Assembly: GCA_020650975.1 (NCBI GenBank)
Contig: JAIPMN010000302.1
Coordinates: forward strand, 1 to 49,793
Reading direction: 5' to 3'
Length of the DNA stretch: 49,793 nt
Source of the DNA: Apostichopus californicus
Taxonomy: Eukaryota; Echinodermata; Holothuroidea; Aspidochirotida; Stichopodidae
Position numbers and translations under genes: made by a program
Notes under the pieces: model-generated
What the model was told of the DNA's origin: nothing
The model's database searches: none
What the model saw: only the letters and a program-made list of their open reading frames with translations
Part shown: one piece after another, positions 1 to 12,200 of the stretch
How positions within the stretch are numbered: position 1 is the first letter of the stretch
Layout of the letters: each line of letters opens with the position of its first letter

Positions 1-78
1 ATATATATGTTAATCAGGTGGGAGGGAAGAATCATTTCATAACGACCTACTCATAGGGGTAAACTATTATTATCTTAC
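1..78 (-). other. Start of intron 41, gene runs off the window
   Basis: Begins with the donor of exon 41. Nothing else is recognisable. The rest of cadherin repeat 4, any transmembrane segment and the stop codon must lie outside. Confidence 0.7.
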
Positions 79-255
79 CCTGTCACCATCAGTAACGAAG
101 ATATTCAGAGGTAAGATGTTTCCGACTGTTTCGGTTTCGGGAATGGTTGTCTCGTAAGCAGTTTGATTAAATGAAGGTGACTCGTCCTGTACATCCATGA
201 CAGTTATACTGAAGGTGTTCAGGACAAAATACGTTGGAAAACCAGTCTCCTCAGC
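79..255 (-). CDS. Exon 41: end of cadherin repeat 3, start of repeat 4
   Basis: 59 codons, phase 0-0. [16 protein letters not shown] is the linker after repeat 3, then [20 protein letters not shown] begins repeat 4. The exon ends with a good GTAAGA donor at 77-78, so the gene continues left of the window. Confidence 0.87.
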
Positions 256-3200
256 CTAAAAGAGAGAGATATTATATTAACAGACATCATGATTAAAGAT
301 CAAATGGTAAACAATTATGTGAAGTATAAGCCAAGCATATGATATTTGCAATGTTTAATACAATATTGTAATCAGTTGTAAAACGTTGTTTCCCGATATT
401 GTTAGCAGTATTATTAATCAAGGGAATAAATTAAGTATTCTGACTTTGTCATGTAGCGGTTTTGAAGCCTCTATGGTTTCGTCTCTCATAAAATACTATG
501 GTTCTTGTTTATTGTTATACCGTTCAAGTTTGACAGTAGACATTTTTCTCCGGCGACTTTAACATGAAAAAAGTTCCAAGGCATCAAAAATATAAGAAAC
601 ATCTCATATGATATATTTTTAAGATGCCATATGTGGTGTTGGTGGCTAGTCACTTTAACAAAGTTTGCTTTGGGAAAGCATAAATGTGGGAACTAGTGGG
701 AAGTAAGACCTGTTACAAGGTTGGAAGATTACAGAAACCATGGAAACTCACTCTGACTGTGACAGTGAAGGATGAGGGCAGTGTTTCATCATCTCTATCA
801 AGTGGTTGAGCCAAGACCAGCTGGCCAGTCATAGCATCAAGGGTGAAGAGCCCATCTTCATTTCCTAAATTTCAGATCAGAAATTTAATGAAACTTAATT
901 AATAAAAACTTCATTTTTCATGTAAGAACACAAAAATATATTCTTCAACAGAAAGTCAACTTCCCCCTCTTCTTGTCAATGGATATGACACATTAATATT
1001 CTTTAGTGGTTAGGCTTTCAGTGGTTGAGCCTCAATAATCCTTCAACATACAGTAGAAACCAACTGGACTTTATAACTCAAAATGGTTCCATACAGTAAA
1101 ATGCAACATGAAAAATGCAACAAAATGCAATAGTATTCCCCTCAGGAATTGGCATACCACGTATTCCAAGAGCAAAAAACAATTTGAGTTTAATTAGTTT
1201 ATTATGTCTGTTCTTCCGCTTTACAACTTTTAACAACCTTTATATAACTTACGACCTAACATAAATCATAGAGAACATGAAGAAACAATACTGTACAACA
1301 ATGTTTAATAGATTTCTGTAAAATATCAAATGAAACATTAAACTTTTCTATTAGGTTTCACAAGACTTGAATCTGACCAGATTTATTTCCTTTAACAGTG
1401 ATACACTAATGTTACACTTAATGACATATCTTCATACATTACCTGCAACAATACTGTAAGACACAGCTCTAGGATTGATGGTATCTTGGTCGACAGCTAG
1501 CACAGTTTGAATCACTGTGTCCTGTCAAAACAAATCAAACAAGATTATAACTGGTGCAGAAATATCAGAGAGTATGAGAGATTGATGAGAACCATCTAGG
1601 CTGATATTTGGTTTTGTTAGAGGATGAATCAGTTTGCATTCCTTAAACCTTTGTAAACAAGTATGATACCCTTATTTTCTTTTTGGCTCCAACATAATTT
1701 TACTTTTGATATTATTTGATAATCATAACAACCTGAACTTAAATTTTAATGATGAATGCAAAATTTTGGCAGTTGTCAAGATGAGAAGTTGACTGGACTT
1801 TTTTAATACTGAGATGAAACTTGATCTACAGTTTACTCAGTAGTTATTGCCAATCGATGGCTGCCTTTAAGAACTTTAGTGAACTGTCTAGTACACAATT
1901 TAGCAATATCAGCCACCTTTTATGATCGATATATATTATTTTTGCTCACCACATTTTGGGTCTCAGGAATGGTGATATCGTACGGAGTATCGATGTAGAT
2001 TGGAGGTGAGTCTTGAACATCAAGGACATCAACAGTCAGTACTCCAGAGACTGACATAGGTGGAGAACCTTGATCCTGAAGAAAAGAAAAAATACCAAAT
2101 ATCAATGATGATTACAGAAATCAGCCTTCAGTCAGGAAAATCTAGCACCTGTATGTATGTATGTATGTATGTATGTATGTATGTAGTCATCATCATAGTT
2201 TAATGTATATAAAGTAAAACCACTATTGTTGATTGTACAATACCATCAAATCAAATTTAGGGGTGGTATCAGACATTAAACACTCAAAATTTCATAAATG
2301 ATTGGAGCTCTACAATCAAACCTATGCATCTCATACTTCAATGAGGCACTCCAGCCACAACCTAAATTAACAAAGGGTGCTTCCATATCGGTCCAATTTA
2401 GGAATCTCTGGTGGAAATTGCTAGGTAAACTATATTAACCACATGATTCTTACCACTTGCAGCTAGCATAGGCTTAATAGCAACTAAAAATTGCCCACAC
2501 AGTTTGGCAGCTTTACACACATCTGGTCATCGACCAATCAGAAAGCTTCTTTGATGTCTTTTTCATTCACGTCTGCTGAACTGAGTTCAAGATTTGAGCA
2601 TCGGTGAAATTGTATCTGAGTCTCCGAAATGAATCAACTGGACTAATAACTGCGATTCCTATCGTTAGTTGATCATGTGTGGTATAGAAGATTCCATTCA
2701 TAATTATTGAAGATGAGATTTTTTTAAACAAATTTTCACAAATAACACAAAAATAAAGAGATGTATAACAAAGCTAAACAAAATCTTTGAAGATATGTAA
2801 ATACTATATATCACACACCATACCGCTGATATGAGAGCAGTCTCTGTAGCCACGCTTGCGAAACCCATTTATTGATATTCTTCAGCTACAATTTGGCCTA
2901 TGATGTATCCATCCTTACTCACCTGTGCAACGATGGTAATAAAATACTGTTGTGTTGACTCAAAGTCCAGGTTGTGTGTTAGAAACACATCCCCAGTAAC
3001 AGGATTCACTGCAAACAAATTTGCCGTATTCTGAAAGAGAGAAAGTTAATAAATCAGAATATTTAGGTTAATATACTTCCATTTTCAAAGATTCACCTTG
3101 AAGCATTTCCATATTCTGGTGGTGACATATTGGCAATGAGAATTGCAGAAATTGGGCAAAAATGCTCGTAATTGTCAAAACGTGGACTAGTCTGATGTCA

Positions 3201-6200
3201 TTACTGTCACCAGTGGTGTCATAAACACAAAGTCATAATTATCACCCATCAGATAAGGTGACAAGATTTCCACGATTTCCCGGAACAGTTTCTATAATTT
3301 ATTTATCTTCCCCAAGTATCTCTGGAATAACCCTGGAATGTACCATCTCACATTAATACAAGCATCCCCTTAAACCATTCCCAATTATTCAAAAAAGCCA
3401 GTGGGAAAAATTTTCTCATTTGAACAAAAATGCTCCTTTCTGTAAGATGTATTATAAACATTTGAGCATTTGACCAATGTGTCAATACAACCTCATGATG
3501 TGATGATCATGTGGCAAGCATCAATATCATGTTCCCTGGATTTCCTGGAAAAGGTATGGTCACCTTATATTGACCATTAGAGGCTACATAAGCCAGAGTA
3601 TTAACATTGGTTGATTACGTTTTACACAATCAGACTCCTAACGAGGTAAAGACAACCGTATATATTTTTCTATGACAATTTTCTCTTTCGGATAGATAAA
3701 TAACAATGGTTGGGCTCGTATCTTCTTTAATACATTACTCAACGGATTGGAAGTTATAATTAGCCCATACCGATGCATTTGAAGATGGTTCCAATGTCAC
3801 ACTCTCAATCGTGTAAGACACTAAAGCATTGAGACCATCATCCAGATCTGTAGAGTTGACTTGATAGATCTCCTCTTGCGGGGTGTCCTCTGGAAGCTGG
3901 ATTAGATTTGGCAGGTTGAGGTCTGTTGGAGGGTTGTCATTTACATCTTCAATGATGATAGTTATCACCTGATCAGTCTGAAATGTCAGATGATAATAAT
4001 TCAAAGAAGATATTAAAAGCATTCCAACATTTTCCTGTGTGTTTACTCCGACCATGTCATGTAAAGAGTGGCACATAATCTGATAGGGAGATTTATGTAA
4101 TGGGGTTCTCGAGCCACGCCCAACATTACCAGAGGGCGCTGTCATATTGGTCATATCTAGTTCCGTGACACATACCAAGCTGCAGTCTCTGACTACAGAT
4201 CATAATGTACAATGGGTTGTTTCATAGAAGTATATACAATTCCATAAGTACTTATTTAAGTAGAGATCTTTTTAAACATATTTTTAAAGTTTCAAGTAAA
4301 ACACATTGTCTTTAAGCACCCCAACTTGTGTTTTCTGTTAAAGCTTTGATTTTTTTTTATTCATCTTAACTGTACAAGTGTAATCTTGTACTAGAAAATC
4401 ACCCAGGGCATCAGTATCAAAGTCAATCACGCAGGGCATCTATTCTTTACTTGGCTGCTCCTAGAGCAGCATTTGGTATTAAAATGTCTGTCATCTGACC
4501 AGGAGTCACTTTCACTTACCCTTGCTCCTTGCTATTAATACCAAATGTTTATCAATTCTTTACTTGGCTGCTCCTACAGCAGCATGTGGTATCAAATTGT
4601 CTGTCATATAACCAGGAGTCACTTTATCTTACCCTTGCTCCTAGCTATTAATTCCAAATATTTATCAATTCTTTACTTGGCTGCTCCTAGAGCAGCATTT
4701 GGTATCAAATTGTCTGTCATCTGACCAGGAGTCACTTCACTTACCCTTGCTCCTTCAGAGTCTCTGACCATTACTGTCAAGTTGAATGAGTCACCAAGAG
4801 TCTAAAGAAGGAAGCAAAGAAGAACAAAAGGTAGAAAGATCCTTAAAGGAGCAGTACAGATCAATTATGACTCTATTCATTCTAGCATTACATAACATTA
4901 CACACTACTGAGCAACAGAGTAGTATAAAGTGATTTTAAGGCATGAAATGAATTACATATTCATGATCAATTGTTGTAGTAACCACCACCCCTAGCTCAC
5001 CCACACCTCACACCCCCTCCCCCCCCCTAACTGCATCCCTTTCCTCCTGAGGTAAATGTCCAGTTTGCAATTGGCCAGTCTGTTCTGTGTGCTTTTTCAA
5101 GCTTTACTACAACCCCTGTTATATTTTACATACAAAACTGAGGCAACCTATTAAAGTTTTTTTTTTAATGAACAATCAAATATAGGTTTCATGATTTATT
5201 GTCTGTTGAAATCCATGTTAATCATGAGCCACAATCCACAATCAAATTATGTTCTCTCAGTTAATGAACCAACACGTTCCATAAAATCTGAGAATGTATC
5301 CCCAAAATGCCATTTTCATTCCGAAGCTGTTTCATCTCCATTGTTCAGTCAATTTACACTATTCATTTAGTTGTCTGTTCATCTGTCTAGTTTCAATGTG
5401 TCCTTGATCTGTTTTCCCTCTCAGTTAGTCTTTGAAGAAGATCCTGCCAGGATCGAAAGTGCCCTCTAACGTAATGCCCTCTAATAAAGGTTTACTTTTG
5501 GCAGTTTAAAAGCAATTTTGACATTTTTTCTCTCTTTGAGAAATCACATTTTGATACATTTCCTGGCTTTGTTTCAGTTTACCTGGTGCCCAAGGTACTG
5601 TAAGTTCATTTACCTTACACCACACACTCTCTGTTCTCTCTGATCAAACATTGCCAGTTTCTTCTTCATTGAGAAAGTCCAAGGACCTAGAACTTTGATT
5701 CTCCACTATTGACTTACAAGGCAGCTTGCCAAATTAAAGTCTGTAGGAACCCTTCCAATATTATTTTTTTTTTTTTATTTTTTTTTTTTATATTGTTGCT
5801 TTTGGCTTTTACATTTGTTTTGCCTTATTGGTTCTATATATTTAATATTTTGGTTTTTGTTACTATTTGTTTTTAGGTTTTACATTTGCAAAGCGCTTTG
5901 AGCAGCTTTGCTGATTATGCGCTATATAATTTTACTTATTATTATTATAGGAACAAGTTGTTACCTCTCTATCTAATTCCTGCAACAGAAATATTTGGCC
6001 GCTCGATAGATCTATCATGTAGAAGAGTAGAAGACTGTCCGGAATGCCAAATTCTAGAGAATCTCCATTCAAATCTCTGGCCGTCAAGGTTATCACCAAG
6101 GAATCTGTGAAAATTAGAGTGAGGGAATAGTAAAGAAAAAAATGTGATAAAGCGTTATATTTGTTATTAAATTCATCCTGAAAATATCTAAAAAGTTGCA

Positions 6201-9200
6201 GCAAAAGTAGTTATTTGGGTTTTGCTGGTGTCTTATATTACTTAAGGCAAACTTTATGACAGTTGTGAAGGACCAAACATGTCTGGTGATTGGCTGTACA
6301 GTTTGAAGTCTGATCAATAAAGTATATGCTTGCCTGAAAACCTAACTGATGGGAAAAGTCAAAACAAAGTAAAATAAACAATAACTGTACAATATATCAC
6401 AATAAAATTTGTGAATTAGTTGAAACTGAGATTTCTTTAAGTTTAACTACTAGGTGGAGTATCTTCCCTTATAAAGACTAGTTCAAACTTACTAGGTGGT
6501 GTATCTTCCCTTATAAAGACTAGTTCAAACTTACTAGGTGGTGTATCTTCCCGTATAAAGACTAGTTCAAACTTACTATGTGGTGTATCTTCCCGTATAA
6601 AGACTAGTTCAAACTTACTATGTGGTGTATATTCCTGTATAAAAACTAGTTCAAACTTACTAGGTGGTGTATCTTCCCTTATAAAGACTACTTCAAACTT
6701 ACTATGTGGTGTATCTTCCCTTATAAAGACTAGTTTTGACTTACTAGATGGTGTATCTTCCCTGATAAAGACTAGTTTTAACTTACTAGATGGTGTATCT
6801 TCCCTTATAAAGACTAGTTTTGACTTACTAGATGGTGTATCTTCCCTGATAAAGACTAGTTTTAACTTACTAGATGGTGTACCTTCCCGTATAAAGACTA
6901 GTTCAAACTTACTAGATGGTGTACCTTCCCTTATAAAGACTAGTTCAAACTTACTAGGTGGAGTATCTTCCCTGATAAAGACTACTTCAAACTTACCAGT
7001 TGGAGTATCTTCCGGGATGGAAAAGGTGTTTGGTGAGGTGAACTCAGGAGGATCATTAGATGGAGAAATAGCTGCAAGTAGAAACAAACATTACCACTTT
7101 AATAGTGTAACCTGTTGACCGTTGACTTGCTACGATGCAGCATGGAAGTTATAATGCCTTCAAGCCATGGAATGACTAACTACCATCATAAACTAATGTT
7201 TCTATTTCCAATTTGTTCTTTGCAAGTGAGTAATACTGTTATCACAAAGAATCTGGGCAATCAAATTTAAAATTGAATAGTTTCACTGATTACTAGCCGA
7301 TTAAGACTTGAAAAAAAATGCAAACAGGAGAGTGTCTTAGTTTGAAATATTGTATCCTGAGAACACTCTGTATTTTCAGGGAGTTGCCCAAATGTGGCTA
7401 CAAAATACAAAAACCTGTTTGGAATTCTGAAGTAACTTTTGGAACAGAGTTCTTCAAGATAATAACATGATACATATAATTGCAGTCTTTAGTTTCAATA
7501 TATACTTACTGCTTTCACAGAAGACACCAGTGTATCCATCTAAACAGGTACAGTCAAAGGTCAGTGGAGTTGGTTCATTGCAGCTTCCACCATTTCTACA
7601 GGGGTTAGAACTACAGGGAGCCACTGAACAAATAAATAACAACATGAAGGAAGACATTAAATGTACATATTACACATAAATATCAATACATAAAAAATAA
7701 TAAATAACATCATTTTCCATTTCAAGAATGGAGTGATTTGCAACAAGACTTTTATATAAAAATGTTCAGGCTGTTATTCAAAACTAGTGGTGTTCAATCC
7801 CGAGTTTTACATGATTGAGGTGTGTCCTTTCTAGGTATCATAGGCAGTGCCTGACCCTGAAATGTGAAAGTCAATCTACTTTGCCATCCATATCAACATA
7901 TGCTCAATGGTAGACATGGTTAAAAATTAAAACTAGAAGCATATTTTCTTTAAAAATAGGGAAAGGCTTTGCATAAACACTGCTTATTTTTTATATTAAA
8001 GCAGTAGAGCAAACTTTTCAGGAGTAAAAAAGTCATAGCATAATGATACTTTCAGTTTCCTGATATGACCATGACTGCTCAACATGAGAGAACCATGACT
8101 TCATCAGATTTACAGTCAATGTCATCATCATTAACAATATCCAGGCTTAAACTTTCACATGCAAAAAAGGAATGAATCGCTGGATGATATCCAATGCAAG
8201 TAACACACTCACCTTAATATTCAGCATTTATTACTTAAAAGCAATTTAAGATCAACGATACTGCAGCTGCATATACAGTCAAGAGTCATTGTCTGTCCTG
8301 TTCTGTAAGCTTATGCATATATTATCTCACTTAGGAATATCTATCCATGCTGCTATACCAACTTTACTGTGTTTTGTTCTTTTTTCTTTAAATTTTAGCA
8401 GACTTGATTAATATTTGATAAGTATTGAAACCTGTCACACTCATTTCAAAACACTAATACATTATTTTTCCCTTTGTTCCATGATCTGAATCATTGTCAA
8501 CTTAAGAGAAATGTATTTAAAAATCTCAGAGCAAGAACTTGTCTGTCTCTTCCTGTTCCAAGAGCTCATGAAGAGCTCACGTTCTATAATCTCTTAGGAA
8601 TTCTTTTAAGTTCCACTACTTTTGCAATATGAGTTTCTTTAAATGTTTAGGTGATTTTATGAATATTTGATAGTTATTACATTCTGTCACATTAATATTG
8701 CATTTTGAATACTTACGGCACTGTTCTGGTGTTTCATCAGACCCGTCGTTACAGTTTGGTGTGTTATCACAGAGCTGAGATGAGGGGATGCAGGCACCTC
8801 CATCTTGACAAGAAAACTGGTTAGCATTACAAGGAGGAAGACAACCGACCTCGTCAAAGAATCCATCAACACAGTCAATCAATCCATCACACCTTTGGCT
8901 CAGACTGATGCATTCAGTAGTCAGACAGAGAAATTCAGTTCCCTCCTGACATGTCATCGGTGGTTCAGTGGGTGTTGTGGCTGCAAGGAGGGGGAAAATT
9001 CATTAATACGAGCAATACATAATGGTAGATGTCATACAGAATCGACATGTGTCATACAGAGTCAAATTGTATCATCATGGGACTTTCATAAACCAGCAGA
9101 GGGAATCTTTTTATCCACTATCACCACCTCCCACCCCCACCCTTTCATTCCTTGTAATATACTGAACCATAATGACAACATATAGAGTGGTTGCTAAATG

Positions 9201-12200
9201 CACCATTGCCAACAACAATATGATTGTACAACACTGTAATCTCTACTTCCAAATTTCTCGCACATATTCTAAACATCAGTACCCAAATGTGTCACTGCTT
9301 TACCATGTTTGTTTCATCTGCTATTAAACCATAAACAGGACAAATTTGTAATGGTTGTCTAGTCATCTGAGTCAACCAAATTTCTGTATTGGCAACCAAA
9401 ACAGCTTTGGAAGTTGTCCAGTGGAAGACTTATTGTTTACATCAAGTTCAGATTGCATTGTAACTAAATGCACATAGTAAAAATGATTAAATTGGTATCA
9501 CCCTCCATCTCTTTGTAGATACTGAAATAAAAGTAAAATAATGGTATGATCCACCCAAAGGGAAGTTTTTTACTGGCCCAAATAAGATGTTCTCTTCACC
9601 AATCCAATAAATATCTCCTACAAGTACAAGTACTGCTCATTCTATTTTATTTGCAACATTCTTTCAGAGAACCAAATCTGCTGTTCCGACAACCTATTAA
9701 AGGGTAAGACCATTTGGCCAAGGGACAACCAGATTGAAAAACTTCCTTACAAATTTGCTCTGAGTAAATGTTACACATTTTGGCAAGACACAACAGACAC
9801 ACTCAAGTTATTTTTTACTTGTACATCTATAGACATGAGTATATGTAATGTGCCAAGTAACTGTCAAGAATTCTATCAGAACCTCAGAATTAAAAACCAG
9901 AATATAAAAATGTTATCAAATATGGAAAGTTTAAAGCAGCATCTGTGAATTAAAATAACTCCTTGTTTGTAAAAAAATGTGATAAAGACATTATTTTTTG
10001 GGGGGGGGGGAACTGATACTGTACCTGAGCGGCCATGCAACATAAGGATAGTATTAAATTCTATAAACCTCAACAAACAATATAAAATGAATTAAAACAT
10101 TCTCATAAAGGGTTGCGACAACTTACAATTATCTCCACAGTTGGCTCCACTAAATGAACCAGCACAGAGACAAAAATAAGATTCTGCAGTAGGTACACAT
10201 GTGCCTCCATTTAGGCAAGGAAGGCTTGTGCACGGATCTGAAGGAAAGAAAAGAGAAATGTTCGGTATTAATCACAGTTCTGTGCAGCACAAGAAGGTAC
10301 ACAAGAAGGTGAATGACATCGGATTAAAGACTAATACTATGTCAATGAAAAGAGAGTAGCATTTATTAGTAGAAGACTTAGAAAATAAGGTACTGCCAAG
10401 GAACTTCTTTAAGAAAATAATTTCCATGTCATCCCCATCTCACAAATGCCCAGAGGGAGAGGGTCTTACATTTCGATCCTTGCGGAAAATTTTCCAATCG
10501 ATGACAAATGTGTTATTTAGCAAGAGAAGAAAAGCTTGAGTTTACAGAGTACATCATTGAACATAGTAACATGTCGAGAGAACGCTATTTGGGAATTAGT
10601 GAAATAACAATGTGAGATGTAACTAGGTAAAGTTTTTAAAGAGAAGTATTCTCATTTGAGTTCATCTGAATAATAGCTAACTAAATAGGAGAAGGATATA
10701 TTTTGCTTTAATACTTACTTCCAATCTGACAAATTTCTCCAGTGAACCCTCCTGAGCACCTACATGAGAAGGTACCCTCCTCTGTATTAGGGATACAACT
10801 ACCAGCATTCAGGCAAGGAGTCAATATATCACAAACATCTAGAGAAAGAAGATAAAATTAATAATACGCAAAATTGATTAATAATGATCACATATAGCCC
10901 TAGGACAGGCTCTAATTACATACATGTACAAAATACACATTGGTCTCAACAACCAATTCTCTCAGTGATAAAAAACAAAATTTGCCTTTTTTATACCAAT
11001 TTCCTTTACAACATGAAAACGTTTTTACCTTAAAGAGTTCTTGGCTTAATATAGAACTTTCAATACCTTCTTTTCCCTTCATGGACACTAGCCCATTTAG
11101 CAGGAATCCTAATATCTAGTATCTGTTTTTATATTTTGCTTTCCCTTTAAGTGGGTCATATGGCTACTGCAAATTAAGCCTCCCCCACTTTTGTGAAATA
11201 TTTCAATATTTCTGTCAAGTAAATATCCCATAGGATGTTTAAAGCCAAGATGTGAACTCAAGGTGCTTGGGTAATCATATTTAACTATAATGTAAAGTAA
11301 ATGTCCCCTAGGATGTTGAAAGCCAACATGTGACCTCAAGGTGATTGGGTAATCAGATTTAGTTTCTCATCACAGTACACTGGGGATCACAGGTAGAATG
11401 CATTTCCGTGACATTGTCTTACGCGACATTATTTGTTACATCCTAACAATATCAAAGCACTATAACTCTGCCGGTTAGGCTTACAGAGTGGCAAGCACCA
11501 CACTTTCAAACTGTTTAATTGTGATGGTGGCCGGAACTGAAGACAAAGAGGGTGTACACCTCAGATAACAGATGTATGATCCCATCAACTCCATATCAAT
11601 TGGAAAAAAAACACAGCTTACCAATTCCATTACAAGTATCGCCAACTCTTCCAGACTGACACAGGCAAATGAATCCAGATGGCTGGTTTATGTCATTCAC
11701 ACATGTACTGCCAGCACTACACGGATTTACAGTACAAGGTGCTGTAAAAAGGTTAAACAATTTAAGAAACAGTGTTATAGCACGTTTTATCAATACAATG
11801 GATAGCTTTGCTTAGTCCTTTCTTTTCCAAAACTACAGAAATGATGAATTGACCATGTAACTATGCATGAAATTTCATCATGATTAAGAGCAAAGAGGTA
11901 CTCACAGGTTAACGTAATATCTTCACAAAAGATTAAACATTTCTCTGAATATCAATAAACTAAAGAGACACAGACACAAGAAAAATTTCTGTTAGTAAAG
12001 TGGCCCAAAAGATTGGCACGCTTCTTTGATACTTAAAGATATAATTTTAAATTTAAAAGTCCGGACAAAAATCGACTGAATTTCTGTTCGAACAACCAAA
12101 AGCAGTTTTGGAATGTTGTCTGGGAGACAACTCACTGTTTACATCAAGTTCAGATTGCATTGTAACTAAATATATGATTATTATATCTATATTATATATA

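Noticed and set aside
6443..7087. Independent repeat-protein gene (14-residue repeats, 214 codons)
   Set aside because: The frame is continuous with exon 33 and its cadherin motif, and each unit copies a splice donor. It is better explained as an expanded exon-intron border, possibly used as an exon extension.
8805..9185. Plus-strand open frame of 126 codons
   Set aside because: Antisense to the LDLa exon, with no recognisable domain. The minus-strand reading with twelve ordered cysteines is decisive.
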